The notes below the pieces were generated by a model. That model was not told the DNA's origin. It saw only the letters and a list, made by a program, of their open reading frames with translations, and did no database searches. 47,452 nt of DNA from a virus. Of the stretch, positions 8,647 through 18,548 are shown one piece after another. How positions within the stretch are numbered: the first letter of the stretch is position 1; each line of letters begins with the position of its first letter. Position numbers and translations under genes: made by a program. The stretch is from positions 1 to 47,452 of IMG/VR virus record IMGVR_UViG_3300034356_000782; one strand, given 5' to 3'.

Positions 8647-9611
8647 ACAGCGGCTAGTTTTTTCGTTTTAAGTTTCTGCTCTAAGATCAGTAAATCATCT
8701 TGGTGATCTTCATCAATCAAGAACTTAACTAATTCTTCCTCATCTAATGCAACTTCAAAGTCACCTTGGTAAACTCTACCATTAGGTTTAACTCTATAGA
8801 TAGAATGAGTAATTGCTTGTTTTACTAAATCTTTTACGTGAAGAAGGTTTTCTTGCATATCTGCAAATCTACCGAACACTTCAATTGTTGAAAGACCTTG
8901 GTATTTACCATCCTTGAACTCAGTCTGTTTTAAGATGTTGTCCACTTGGTTATATACCATATCGTCTTTGGTATCTTCTGTTACAGGTAAGCCTAGTAAT
9001 CGAGCAACTTTACGTTTCTTCTCAGGAGTCATTGAATCAAACTTGCTAATAGCACGGTTGATTAATTGTTTCTTTTTGAATACGATTGCGTTCTCAATTT
9101 CATCATCTACAACATAGAACTGTGTATCTGCTGGATATTCACCACGTTCCCAAGCTTGGTAGCTAGAAGCGATTGTAGGGTGAACACGTAACCAAGCGAA
9201 AGCAAGCTCTTGCATTGGATTAGTGAAATCAAAGTAGTTATCACCATCTAGCAATTTAACTGCTTGTACGTGTAACATATCATCAGCACCTTGAGATAAA
9301 CCATAGTTCCAGAACTTAGAACGAGGACCTAAATCCACATCACCTAACGCTGCTTCTAGTTTTTCTTTCAATCTAGTAACACGTTCGATTTCAAGTTCTT
9401 TTTCAGTCTTATCACCAATACGTTGAATATACGCAGCATTTGGATTTAATCCTGTGCGATATTGACCATCAAGTTCTTTGTAAGGATACTTAAATACTCC
9501 TGTTCCAGGAATACGTGTCATGCCTTTTGCAGCAAGACCACCTTGCATAGTTTGCATTTGAGAGTTGTTATACTCTTTCTTAATAGTAGAGATTTTTCCT
9601 ATCTTACCCAT
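8643..9611 (-). CDS. Conserved crAss-like structural protein downstream of the capsid gene
   Basis: 322 aa, mixed charge, largely helical, with a charged segment at residues 65-95 and an acidic stretch near 290-310 ending in Lys-rich residues. There are no enzymatic motifs. It begins with its own leader after the hairpins behind the major capsid gene and is coupled to the connector-like gene at 8646. Gene order (capsid, this gene, connector) argues for a head-completion or internal head protein. Confidence 0.66.
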   Translation of the reverse strand: MGKIGKISTIKKEYNNSQMQTMQGGLAAKGMTRIPGTGVFKYPYKELDGQYRTGLNPNAAYIQRIGDKTEKELEIERVTRLKEKLEAALGDVDLGPRSKFWNYGLSQGADDMLHVQAVKLLDGDNYFDFTNPMQELAFAWLRVHPTIASSYQAWERGEYPADTQFYVVDDEIENAIVFKKKQLINRAISKFDSMTPEKKRKVARLLGLPVTEDTKDDMVYNQVDNILKQTEFKDGKYQGLSTIEVFGRFADMQENLLHVKDLVKQAITHSIYRVKPNGRVYQGDFEVALDEEELVKFLIDEDHQDDLLILEQKLKTKKLAAV

Positions 9612-9637
9612 ATGTAGTTTAAATTTAATTTGGTTTG

Positions 9638-9738
9638 CAGAGTGCTATCCATCGAAGGAATAGCGACCAGGGACACCCCAATCCAAGCACTCTGTATTCA
9701 AGAAATAGCTCCCCCTGAGGAGGGAGGGTGGGGGAGCT
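9638..9738 (-). terminator. Hairpin cluster after the major capsid gene
   Basis: Two inverted repeats: AGCTCCCCC (9707-9715) with GGGGGAGCT (9730-9738), a strong GC stem in an AT-rich genome, and CAGAGTGCT (9638-9646) with AGCACTCTG (9686-9694). Both are perfect 9-bp arms. They follow the capsid stop at 9789. The first has a modest T-rich flank on both strands. They probably stop or stabilise the capsid transcript. Confidence 0.7.
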
Positions 9739-9788
9739 TCTTTCTTGTAGCCTGCTGATTAGCAAGCATTTAGGCATGGAGCCTAGTA

Positions 9789-11342
9789 TTAGAATTGAGG
9801 GATTTCTTCAATCAAGACTGTGCGAGACAAGTCTTCAATGAACACATCACAACGATCCTTCATCCAGATTTCGTATCCTGGGAATTTGTTCGCAGAACTC
9901 ATACCTTGAGACTTAGCAAAGCCTAAGTGGTGACGAGTACCATCGATATAACCCCAAGTCATTGAAGGAGCACCCTTCATACGTACTTCACGGATGTTAT
10001 TTACCATTGAACCATCAGACATTGGAGATACGTCAAACACCATAAATACTGGAGTAGACTTCTTGTTCTGTCCGAATTCTAAGTTAGTTTGAGGAAGGTC
10101 TAATTCTTTTAAGTGAATTAACTCAACACGACCAGTCTCACGAGTTACCATTGCATCGAATGCAAAGTTGTAAGTGATGTGTTGTCCTTCTCCTTGCATG
10201 TAGCGATTACCTGAATCAGCCATGAACGTTAAACCTGAGTTTAATGCATCGTTCTTCAAAGCTTGTTGGAACACGTCAAAACCAGCTTCGTTAGTGTACA
10301 TTTTAACACGACGATCCTTAACATCCACACGACGATAGAATAAATCACCAAATACTGAACGAATCAAGTTAGCAGTGAATTCTCCACGGTTGTATTGTAC
10401 TAAGTTACCATTGTTACGCATACGGTGGTAAACACCAGCAGATGTACGCTTTAATTCTTGCTTAGAACCGTTAGTCTTCACAGTACCAGGCTTAGCCCAG
10501 ATCATACGCTTAACTTTCAATTCTAACATAGACTTACGCATCCAGAACTCAACAAACGGTTCCCACTTAACATCATTACGAGTTAAAGGTAATTGGTTAC
10601 GACGTTGTGGAGCATATACTAAGATGTCTAACGCTTTACCTGAAGCATCAACCATCATCTTATCATCAGCCCATTCAGTGATCTTGTGCTCATAACCATA
10701 TGCAGAACCTAATGATTCAAACATTGTGATTTGCTCACCTAAACGAGGAAGACCTAATAAGTCTTGATCGAATTCACCGATAGCAGCATCAACTAATTCT
10801 AATTCAACACCAACTTGTAAGAAGATAGAAGAAACGAAATCTACAGTTGGGTTATCAGTTACTAAAGTAACAGTGTACAAATAACCCATGTTCCATGGTT
10901 GTGGATCTTTGATCACATAGAAACGAGGACCATACTGACGAGTACCTACAGAAACGATAGCGTTCTTAGAGAATTCGTTAGTATCCAAAATGATTTGGAA
11001 TTCCTGACCATCGATACCTGGCTTCTCTAATTGAAGAGTAGTAGCAGGAACATCGATAATTTTAGGGAATTTGTAAGGAACTTGTACTTGCCACTTCCAA
11101 GCATCACTATTGTTGTCAATGTAGTACGGAGTTGACTTGTTGATCATGTCCAAGAAGTCATTGCTGTACAATGAGCTCTGAGTGTACAGAGAGATAATCT
11201 TCTTATCATAGTCTGCTGGCTCAGTTGAGTGAAAGCTTTCCAAGTGGTTTGAGTCAGTTAACTTACCAACTGCACGTTTGTCCATTGACGCAACGCGAGC
11301 ATAAGTAAAACCAGTTAAACCTGGGATTGTTTGAATTGCCAT
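9789..11342 (-). CDS. Major capsid protein, crAss-like (HK97-type fold expected)
   Basis: 517 aa beginning MAIQTIPGLTGFTYARVAS. Length, position (after the acidic scaffold-like gene, bounded by a hairpin cluster) and overall sequence fit the major capsid protein of crAss-like phages, which forms the icosahedral shell. Codon use is biased to C-ending codons (GTA/CGT/TTC mixed with AAC), consistent with heavy expression. No cleavage site or protease is evident nearby. Family assignment is from recognition; an HK97 fold is expected from the family, not seen directly. Confidence 0.85.
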   Translation of the reverse strand: MAIQTIPGLTGFTYARVASMDKRAVGKLTDSNHLESFHSTEPADYDKKIISLYTQSSLYSNDFLDMINKSTPYYIDNNSDAWKWQVQVPYKFPKIIDVPATTLQLEKPGIDGQEFQIILDTNEFSKNAIVSVGTRQYGPRFYVIKDPQPWNMGYLYTVTLVTDNPTVDFVSSIFLQVGVELELVDAAIGEFDQDLLGLPRLGEQITMFESLGSAYGYEHKITEWADDKMMVDASGKALDILVYAPQRRNQLPLTRNDVKWEPFVEFWMRKSMLELKVKRMIWAKPGTVKTNGSKQELKRTSAGVYHRMRNNGNLVQYNRGEFTANLIRSVFGDLFYRRVDVKDRRVKMYTNEAGFDVFQQALKNDALNSGLTFMADSGNRYMQGEGQHITYNFAFDAMVTRETGRVELIHLKELDLPQTNLEFGQNKKSTPVFMVFDVSPMSDGSMVNNIREVRMKGAPSMTWGYIDGTRHHLGFAKSQGMSSANKFPGYEIWMKDRCDVFIEDLSRTVLIEEIPQF

Positions 11343-11378
11343 TTTTGTTTATGTTTAATTTACTAATTTATTATTGTT

Positions 11379-12632
11379 TTATGCAAACCAAGATGTAGGG
11401 CTAGTACCAGATCCTTTAGATTTTACTGAGCTCTTGGATGCTTGTCTAGCAACTTCACCAAATAACTCATTTGACTTCTTAGAGATTCCTGACTTTTGAA
11501 TGGTTGATAATGTAGGATCTTTTTCAAGAATCTTCAATAGAAGACCAACCTTCACCTTCAACGCATGGTTTTCAGGACGCTTTAAGTCAAGAATGGTACG
11601 ATCAAAATCTGTCAATGTTTCTCCAGATGGTGTCTTCCACTTCTCAGCCAAAAGAAAATCTTGTAGTTCTGTAGCTAGTTTAGGATTAAGAGGTATGCCA
11701 TCAAACTCTTTCGCTTTAACCTTTTCTTGTAACACAGTGGCAACATTATGTTGATACTGTTGCTTGATTGCAGCTTGTTGTTGTAACTGGGTAGCTCTCT
11801 CTTGCTCCAATTTTTGAAGCTTTGTAGCTTCTTTCTTTATTAACACTTTATGATGTTTAGCAGCAACGCTTTCTAAGTCACCATAGTTCTTCAGTCTTTC
11901 AACCTCAGAGGTTATATCTTCAGGATCAAAACCTTGATCTGCTAAAGCTTGTTTAAGGACTGCTATTTGATTTGTCTCATCAGATAAATCCATATCAGAG
12001 AAATTCTCAATAGCATTATATGTGCTGAAATAATCTTTAGGATTAACCCCATTAACAAAGATTGCTTGGAATGCATTTTGGTAGTCTTCACCAAACTGTC
12101 CAATGAAGTTGTTTACAACATCAATAGCACCTTTTTTCTTCTCTGCCTCGAAACGTTCTAAGAACTCTTCTGGTGTTGAGATGTTAATCTCTTCTTCTTC
12201 ATCATCCTTAGTGAATACACCAAGTTTAAACAAGTCGTTAGATAGAGCAGCAAACTGAGTTGAAGCAGGAGCATCTTCCTCATTATCTTCTTCAGTTGCA
12301 TCAGCTTTTGGAGCTGCGGCAGCTGGAGTTTCTTCTTCCTCTTCCTCTGTGTCATCATCATATAAGAAGTCAGTGATAGATTTTTTCTCATCTACCTTTT
12401 TATCTTCTTGATCGTCAGTGTCTTCATCAGAAGCAGCAGGTTTTGCTTTCTTCTTAGGAGCTGCAGCAGCAGGTTCAGGATCTGGAGTATTGATATCCTG
12501 GATATCATCAGGGTTAGCTGTAGATGTGTCAGGGCCCAATAAGTCATTTAATAACTCTTGACTACCCATTCCTTCCACTGTACTCTGAATACTAAAGTTC
12601 CCAAAATCTGGGGTTTCTAAATTATCAGCCAT
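11379..12632 (-). CDS. Acidic scaffold-like protein
   Basis: 417 aa. Residues 40-130 are extremely acidic and Ala/Pro-rich with runs of Glu and Asp and short Lys patches. The middle (residues 210-330) is helical with a coiled coil rich in Gln. The C-terminus is basic and Ser-rich. It lies directly between portal and major capsid genes, the usual place of the scaffolding protein that guides procapsid assembly. The acidic disordered N-half plus coiled coil is typical of scaffolds. No protease motif seen. Confidence 0.72.
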   Translation of the reverse strand: MADNLETPDFGNFSIQSTVEGMGSQELLNDLLGPDTSTANPDDIQDINTPDPEPAAAAPKKKAKPAASDEDTDDQEDKKVDEKKSITDFLYDDDTEEEEEETPAAAAPKADATEEDNEEDAPASTQFAALSNDLFKLGVFTKDDEEEEINISTPEEFLERFEAEKKKGAIDVVNNFIGQFGEDYQNAFQAIFVNGVNPKDYFSTYNAIENFSDMDLSDETNQIAVLKQALADQGFDPEDITSEVERLKNYGDLESVAAKHHKVLIKKEATKLQKLEQERATQLQQQAAIKQQYQHNVATVLQEKVKAKEFDGIPLNPKLATELQDFLLAEKWKTPSGETLTDFDRTILDLKRPENHALKVKVGLLLKILEKDPTLSTIQKSGISKKSNELFGEVARQASKSSVKSKGSGTSPTSWFA

Positions 12633-12692
12633 ATGTAGTTAAACTTTTTTAATTGGTTTTCGATATAAAAATATGTTGTATTAAATTAATAA

Positions 12693-12766
12693 CAAATAGA
12701 TTAGAGTCTATAATGCTGATTATTGTTGATAATATAGCATTAATAGATTTTACTCTAACCTATTTG
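12693..12766 (-). terminator. Long imperfect hairpin between portal and scaffold genes
   Basis: An extended inverted repeat: CAAATAGA with TTAGAGT at the left (12693-12707) faces ACTCTAA with CTATTTG at the right (12752-12766). Inner arms TCTATAATGCT and AGCATTAATAGA continue it. AT-rich, without a clear U-tract. It could attenuate or process the portal transcript, or be a cruciform site. Confidence 0.5.
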
Positions 12767-12773
12767 ATTAGAA

Positions 12774-15356
12774 TTACTTACTCTTTGATGCTCTGTTCTT
12801 AGCATTCAACTTAGCAATCTCTAGGTCATTGTCCTGATTTCTAAGTTCAGCATCTATCTTTCTGTTCTCTAAAGCCATCTTATCTGAATGAGCTTTATTA
12901 TCTTTTTGAATCTCTGATAGCTTAAGTGCATAGTCAGATGCTGCTCTAGACTCTTCAGACTGTAACTTAGAGATCTCTAATACATCAGGAACACCTGACG
13001 CATCTGCATCTGTCAAAGGACCAGCTTTAGATTCAGCCGCAATAAGAGCAATTTCTTTCTTATTGATACGATCAAGTTCAGCATTGTAGTTATCATTAGC
13101 CATCTTCTCTTGTTGAGCTTGGGCAGTTTGTTGCATCTGAGCTTGAGCAATTTGTTGTTGTTGTTCAAGTTGCTGCTGTTGCATCTGCATTTGTTGATCT
13201 TGCATTTGCTCTTGACGATCTTTCAATGTCTTGAACACTTTCTTCATCTCTCTCATAGAGTTAGTTGAATATAGCTCAATAACATCGTGTAATGATCCAC
13301 CATTCTGTAGAACAGCTTGAGATAAGCTACGAATCTCACCAAACATTTGCTTATCCTCTGGACGATTAGTCAAGAACACTTTAAGATCACGGAACTTAAG
13401 ATCAGATCCATTCACCTGTACAAATGCTGACTCACCCTCATTAGTAATGTATGATAGAGTAGATTGTGGTTTAGCACTCTCTATATATAAGGATGCATCA
13501 ATGATTGCTTGGTATAACTGACCTAATACATACTCGTGTGCCACAAATAATGGCTCAGTTTGTGAGTATGATTGTGTGATGGCAGCATTAGTACCTGTAG
13601 CAGATTCAGAAGCTGCAACAGAACCTAAACGTTGCTTAGACATACCAATTAGTTCCCAACATTCTTGCTTCAACTGCATAGCTAAGTTGTAACGAGATTG
13701 GATCTCCTGTGTACGCGTAAGGTCAATATCACGGAACTGGTTAAATGATGATGGAGACTTTAAGTTCTCTGGGCTATCATCAATAAACATTACACCACGG
13801 TTACGTGCTTCCATTTCCCAAATGTCAAGAGCATCTTGTGCATCTCCATCTTTAGGAATAGGTATATGTCTGATTGATGTTAAGTACACCTTACCAACCT
13901 CTTTCTCTAACAACTTGTATAATTGATTCATACAAACGTTATAAAGAACTTGGAACGGCTTCATTAAGTCTACTAAAGACTTAGCCTCTGTATTCTTCAC
14001 CTCATGCACCAAACCAATGATAGGGCAGTAGTTTAATAACTTGTAAGGTTTAATGTGGTAGATATCTGGTCCCACTTTGATTCCTTGATACCACTGGTTA
14101 ATCCATCCCCACTCTAATGATTGTTGCGTAGGAATAGTACCTGACTTATATGTCTCATCTACTAGCATAGATTGCTCATTGCCCATATCATCTAAGTAGA
14201 TAAGCTTACCAATCTTCTTCTTAGAGATCCAATAACAACGAACAACTACATACTTGTATCCAAATGAAGACACATTTGATGTAAGTCCTAAGAAGTCCTT
14301 TAATCCATCATTGTTCTCCTTCATCTCTGATTCAATGATCATACGTGTCTGTAACACAAGAGGATCATATGTATCATACTGCACTGAGTCTTGACCTGGT
14401 GTAGCATCTGGATTACCTAGATTAGATTCACGAACGTTAATCAAACCATAGTCTTGTAGAGATGAACGTAAGTGGTCAATCTCTTCTTTAGTTAAGTCAG
14501 GAATAGATTCGATAATTTCAGACAATTCCATAACTTGCACAGTACCAGCAGCATACGCACCTTGAGCACGTCCTGTAGGATCTGATACATACTTACGATC
14601 TGGTGTTGTTAAGAACCAAGTGTTCTTAGGGTTAGCCACCTCAATGTTAAATCCAAGCTTAGAGTTATCCTCATAGATGTGATAATACTCACGAGCAGAG
14701 ATTAACATATCACGGAATGCATCTTCTGATTTCTCTTTAAGAACAAAGTCAGCTTTGTTAGCTGTCAATACATGGTTAGCCCATTTCTCTGCTACAGATG
14801 TATATGAATCAAGCTCATCTTGAACTTGCTCCATTGTCAGTTGCTGTAACTCTTCATCTTGTAGTTCTTCTCCTGCTAGTGCAGCTTTCTCTAAAATCTT
14901 CTGCTTAGCAGTGGAGATAACATACTCCTGAAGAATACCTGTCTTATATTCTAACTCTTCAGCTTTACTATCATCATCAAATGCCTTAACACGGAATGCA
15001 TCAGGTCTCTTTGAAATCTCACCAACAAGCTCATTAAGCGGTGTAGTGATAATTGAATACATCTTTACATAAGATGGTAAAGCCAAATCAGCTGTAAGCA
15101 TATCTGTAAAGCTTCTTACCTCTGGCTCTTGGTAGAAATCCTCAGGACGTAAGATACCCTTCACTAAGTCATAGTTCTTAACAAACGTATCACGGTTCTT
15201 TACATACTCAGCATAAGCCTTGTTTGCAAAGTAGTCCATAGTATTCTTGATCCAACTCTCATCTTGCTTTTCCTTCTCAGTCTTAAACTGATCAGGGAAG
15301 ATGTTTAGATACGCATATCTAATCGTTGCATCTTTTGTATATCTAATAATTGCCAT
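12774..15356 (-). CDS. Portal protein
   Basis: 860 aa, matching the unusually long portal of crAss-like phages. The C-terminal 150 residues are helical, with a Gln/Met-rich coiled coil (about residues 715-760) and a charged tail, as expected for a barrel or crown region. The dodecameric portal is the DNA entry channel and the site of terminase docking. The gene starts at 15356, sharing one base with the terminase stop. No frameshift is seen across the frame. Confidence 0.88.
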   Translation of the reverse strand: MAIIRYTKDATIRYAYLNIFPDQFKTEKEKQDESWIKNTMDYFANKAYAEYVKNRDTFVKNYDLVKGILRPEDFYQEPEVRSFTDMLTADLALPSYVKMYSIITTPLNELVGEISKRPDAFRVKAFDDDSKAEELEYKTGILQEYVISTAKQKILEKAALAGEELQDEELQQLTMEQVQDELDSYTSVAEKWANHVLTANKADFVLKEKSEDAFRDMLISAREYYHIYEDNSKLGFNIEVANPKNTWFLTTPDRKYVSDPTGRAQGAYAAGTVQVMELSEIIESIPDLTKEEIDHLRSSLQDYGLINVRESNLGNPDATPGQDSVQYDTYDPLVLQTRMIIESEMKENNDGLKDFLGLTSNVSSFGYKYVVVRCYWISKKKIGKLIYLDDMGNEQSMLVDETYKSGTIPTQQSLEWGWINQWYQGIKVGPDIYHIKPYKLLNYCPIIGLVHEVKNTEAKSLVDLMKPFQVLYNVCMNQLYKLLEKEVGKVYLTSIRHIPIPKDGDAQDALDIWEMEARNRGVMFIDDSPENLKSPSSFNQFRDIDLTRTQEIQSRYNLAMQLKQECWELIGMSKQRLGSVAASESATGTNAAITQSYSQTEPLFVAHEYVLGQLYQAIIDASLYIESAKPQSTLSYITNEGESAFVQVNGSDLKFRDLKVFLTNRPEDKQMFGEIRSLSQAVLQNGGSLHDVIELYSTNSMREMKKVFKTLKDRQEQMQDQQMQMQQQQLEQQQQIAQAQMQQTAQAQQEKMANDNYNAELDRINKKEIALIAAESKAGPLTDADASGVPDVLEISKLQSEESRAASDYALKLSEIQKDNKAHSDKMALENRKIDAELRNQDNDLEIAKLNAKNRASKSK

Positions 15357-17389
15357 TATGTAAACAGTTTACGTTTATACTTTCCTCCACCAGAATTAAA
15401 TACACTGGAAGATTCTGTAAATAATTTATTGTTTTTGTTTCTTTTCTGCATTGACATCACCCTTGCATCACCTGTACCACCAATTTTTCCCATAATAGGA
15501 TCCATCTTCATGGCCATAGCTACAGCTAGTTCTGCTGCAATGATACGGTCAAAGTTACCCTCCTCATTATACTGTATCATTTCTTCTAACAATACAGGAT
15601 CAAATATCTTAACCATCCCTTTAGTCTCAGAGATTATGTTACCATCATCATCTCTTTCTGTAACAAGAGTTTCCTCTGTATACTTCTTCAAACAACCATG
15701 CAAGAAGTCTCTAATCTTCTCAGATGATCTATGTATACCATAGTCACGTCTTACAGTGGTATTAGGTACAATCTCTTTCAACCAATCTGGTTGTCTCTCT
15801 AGATAGTGTGCATCATTCTTAGAGATCATGTAATCAATGAATGAGATCTCATCATTCTCGCACAATGTTCTAGCATTGTAATATTTGATAAGAAGTCGTG
15901 CTTGCTCCTCCCACGTTTCTTTCTTATCAGGACGTGCACAGTACGAAGCTACGAACATATCTTGATATTTCTCGCCTGTTAACTCATGCATCCTTTTATA
16001 TATGTATACAGAACCTAATGAACTTGAGTAGGATGATTTACCTTGGCGGTATGGATCGACTCCTGCTACATACAGTCCATAAGGAGGTGTATCGATAGGA
16101 AACTCATATATCACTACAGGAGCATCCTTCATATCAGAGTTCTTAAGAGGGAAGTTGGAGATGGGCAGCTTGTCTGTGAATTCATGCTTAACACCTTCTC
16201 CATCATCATATAGCACGACTGGTATGCCTGTACGCTCTTGTTGTAAGAGTCTAGCCTTTTGTCGTTTTGCTCCCTCTATATCGAATATATTGGTATCTTC
16301 ATTCAAGAAAATATCATCCACCTCTTGTGGATAGTACATCTTCTCCTTTAGATAGGCTACCCTATCACCAGCTTTCTTAAGCCTCTCTAAATTGTCGTTG
16401 GTTATTTTTGTGGCAAGCTCTTCATTGGATACTAACATCTTAATGTTATGAAGATCATTACCCTCTGGTAAGTCTAGATATGCACCAAGAGTTGATTCCT
16501 CTTTAGCCTCCATTCTAAACTTATGTGAAATGAATAGCCCGTGTACACGAGTTTCATCTTTGGCATTGTTGTATTCTAAGAAATTGTAGTTACCTACATC
16601 AAACATCAAGGACTTAGCGTCCATGAATTTCTTCATATCCCCACCAGTTCCAGTAAGAATCGGTGCACAACCCCAGCCAAAGGGTGTTGTGAAACCTGGA
16701 ACAGCAGCTTGGAAGCCTCGTAGGAAAGATCCCTTACCAATTTCATCTATAATTAGTCTTCTAGGCTTTGTACCTGCAATAGCCTCCTCGTTATTACCTT
16801 CGTCAAGGTTACGTATTAATATCTGTGAGAAGGGGATACGTTGTCCACCTCTTGTCTTTACACCTAATGTTACCTGATTCTTCCAGTTATCCTCAACTCT
16901 CTGCCACTGCCAAGCAGCTGGTAAGTGGTTAAGTCCTTTGTCAATCTTGTCTGTAATCAGCTTAATATCGGCTGCATTCAGACCAGCAATAATGTTCTGT
17001 GAGTTCTCATCAAATGTAGCACCATGTGACACATAAGAAGCCTCTAGAACAGACTTAGCAAAACGTCTGATTCCTAGAATAACTAGGCCCTTACGTTCTT
17101 GTTGTGCTCTGTCAATCTCTGTAGATACTACCCACTCATTATCTCTTAGTGATGGGTTAGCATATTTCTGTGCGATACGTCCATAATCATCTATAACGTC
17201 CACCTCTGTATGCCATGCATTTAGATGCCAATATAGGAATGGATTAATGTATGTATCTCCCATCATAGCTCCGTTCTTACAGAGCTCCTCATGGAATGCA
17301 AAGAAAGCATCATATTCCTCAGACTCCTTGTCTGGAAGACGCTTCTGGCACATTAACCAATCCTTATAATCTATCTTAAGCAGTTCCAC
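15356..17389 (-). CDS. terL: Large terminase subunit (TerL), packaging ATPase and nuclease
   Basis: 677 aa. The ATPase domain has a Walker A-like GIRRFAKS at 106-113, with Ala where most terminases have Gly before Lys, and Walker B RRLIIDEIG with D215-E216. The C-terminal RNase H-like nuclease starts at VAGVDPYRQGK (D445), and acidic residues near 505-515 (ENDEISFIDY) supply further metal ligands. It cuts concatemers and pumps DNA through the portal encoded next door. The start at 17389 overlaps the upstream small gene by 14 nt. No separate recognisable TerS is seen; a neighbour could fill that role. Confidence 0.93.
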   Translation of the reverse strand: MELLKIDYKDWLMCQKRLPDKESEEYDAFFAFHEELCKNGAMMGDTYINPFLYWHLNAWHTEVDVIDDYGRIAQKYANPSLRDNEWVVSTEIDRAQQERKGLVILGIRRFAKSVLEASYVSHGATFDENSQNIIAGLNAADIKLITDKIDKGLNHLPAAWQWQRVEDNWKNQVTLGVKTRGGQRIPFSQILIRNLDEGNNEEAIAGTKPRRLIIDEIGKGSFLRGFQAAVPGFTTPFGWGCAPILTGTGGDMKKFMDAKSLMFDVGNYNFLEYNNAKDETRVHGLFISHKFRMEAKEESTLGAYLDLPEGNDLHNIKMLVSNEELATKITNDNLERLKKAGDRVAYLKEKMYYPQEVDDIFLNEDTNIFDIEGAKRQKARLLQQERTGIPVVLYDDGEGVKHEFTDKLPISNFPLKNSDMKDAPVVIYEFPIDTPPYGLYVAGVDPYRQGKSSYSSSLGSVYIYKRMHELTGEKYQDMFVASYCARPDKKETWEEQARLLIKYYNARTLCENDEISFIDYMISKNDAHYLERQPDWLKEIVPNTTVRRDYGIHRSSEKIRDFLHGCLKKYTEETLVTERDDDGNIISETKGMVKIFDPVLLEEMIQYNEEGNFDRIIAAELAVAMAMKMDPIMGKIGGTGDARVMSMQKRNKNNKLFTESSSVFNSGGGKYKRKLFT

Positions 17390-17714
17390 TACGTTCCTTT
17401 AAAAACTTATCAGCTTTAGATCCTAGAGATGAACCACCTCTAACCTCAACCTTTGCCTCTTCTTTCTCTCTCAACTTATCAACCACCTCTAATAGAGCTA
17501 GATAGTTCTTCATTGTCTCTTGAATGAACTTACCCTGAGCTTCAATAGATGCAATCACCATAGGTAACATGCCTCCTTTAGCTGTAGGTTTCCATTCAAT
17601 CCTGTCCTTAAGCTCATGCATTGGGTTAGCATCAACATATTGCTTCCAAGAAGCTAATTGTTGCTCTGCCCATTCGAGCTCAGTGTTAATGTATGTAGTT
17701 TTCTTTAATGCCAT
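17376..17714 (-). CDS. Small helical protein upstream of terL, unknown (TerS candidate only by position)
   Basis: 112 aa, mostly helical, Lys/Glu-rich, with a probable coiled coil at residues 60-100 and a basic tail. It overlaps the start of terL by 14 nt. Its position is where many phages place the small terminase, and a coiled coil is compatible, but I see no DNA-binding helix-turn-helix. Treated as hypothetical. Confidence 0.62.
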   Translation of the reverse strand: MALKKTTYINTELEWAEQQLASWKQYVDANPMHELKDRIEWKPTAKGGMLPMVIASIEAQGKFIQETMKNYLALLEVVDKLREKEEAKVEVRGGSSLGSKADKFLKERSGTA

Positions 17715-17719
17715 GTAGC

Positions 17720-18001
17720 TTATTCGTCTATATCCTCTTCATCCTCTTGTAATATAGTGTGAAGATTCATACCTTCTTTTACTATCTTATCTATCTCTGA
17801 ATCGTCAGGATGAGGAACGTCAAGGGTGAGCTGTGATTTGTATCTATTGAGAGCATATAGCATCTCTTTATCTGTCATTCCCCATGTGTCTTTGTATTCA
17901 CTAAGGGCTGTATCTAAATGTCTACCTAGATTGTAACTAGGGAACGCTTCTTTCAGTTCAACTAGAACAGAAAGGATTTGTTCATACGCTGTGGGTTTCA
18001 T
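17720..18001 (-). CDS. Small acidic protein of the packaging block, unknown
   Basis: 93 aa with a helical N-terminal half (AYEQILSVLVELKEAFPSYN) and a strongly acidic C-terminus (EDEEDIDE). Its start overlaps the preceding stop by 4 nt (ATGA-type), and it ends 5 nt before the next gene. It is part of a tightly packed set of short genes before terL. I do not recognise a family. Confidence 0.62.
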   Translation of the reverse strand: MKPTAYEQILSVLVELKEAFPSYNLGRHLDTALSEYKDTWGMTDKEMLYALNRYKSQLTLDVPHPDDSEIDKIVKEGMNLHTILQEDEEDIDE

Positions 18002-18273
18002 AGCAATTGGTTTAAATCATCATCAGATAACTTGTTGGCCGTTATCTTAATATCTAATATATCCTCCTCATCATCTGCTAGTTCATTCTCACTCAAGCTA
18101 TCCAATGCCTCCTCAGACATGTACTCTTTTGTAAACGTTATTGTCATCCTATCATCTTCTGTGGGATCCTCAGGAGCTAACATATCAATATAGTCTACAC
18201 CTCTATTATATAGGTCTGTAAGAATCTCTATTAAATCGTCCAGAGGAATCTTCTTTATGATAGGTCTGTTCAT
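17998..18273 (-). CDS. Small acidic protein, unknown
   Basis: 91 aa, rich in Asp and Glu throughout (about a quarter of residues), with no motif. Coupled by 4-nt overlaps at both ends to its neighbours. Such acidic proteins can be DNA mimics or assembly factors, but nothing in the sequence decides this. Confidence 0.62.
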   Translation of the reverse strand: MNRPIIKKIPLDDLIEILTDLYNRGVDYIDMLAPEDPTEDDRMTITFTKEYMSEEALDSLSENELADDEEDILDIKITANKLSDDDLNQLL

Positions 18274-18548
18274 AGCTTACTCAATTCTTCGTTTTCTTCG
18301 TTTGTCACATGTGCCTTCCAATAACTTCTTGGACAATCACATGACATACACTTCGTCTTTGCTGACAATGGACATCCACAATCTGTGCAATGCTCATCTA
18401 TACGTATAGAAGCATGCTTACTAGAATGGAATGGGCAATCTCTGCAAATTGCTAATCTATCTTTAGAGACCTGTAATATCGTCTCCTTCATTTGTGCTGG
18501 CGGAATCAACTTGTTCCTCCAACCCTCGTAAATCTGTGAGAAATTCAT
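18270..18548 (-). CDS. Cys-rich zinc-binding small protein (phage DUF6171-like)
   Basis: 92 aa beginning MNFSQIYEGWRNKL. Residues 34-72 carry CRDC, H/C pairs, CTDCGC and CMSCDC, enough to hold two zinc ions. This pattern resembles the DUF6171-like small proteins common in phages; that name is from memory. The start lies inside the 3' end of the HU/IHF-like gene, giving an 86-nt overlap in another frame; the typical N-terminus supports this start over later ones. Confidence 0.75.
   Translation of the reverse strand: MNFSQIYEGWRNKLIPPAQMKETILQVSKDRLAICRDCPFHSSKHASIRIDEHCTDCGCPLSAKTKCMSCDCPRSYWKAHVTNEENEELSKL

Noticed and set aside
12158-12391. Minus-strand Lys/Leu-rich frame in the scaffold-like gene
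   Set aside because: It is a shifted-frame reading of the GAA/GAT-rich acidic region and has no independent start signal.
17376-17714. Firm assignment of a small terminase subunit
   Set aside because: Position fits but no DNA-binding motif is visible, so the gene is left as unknown.
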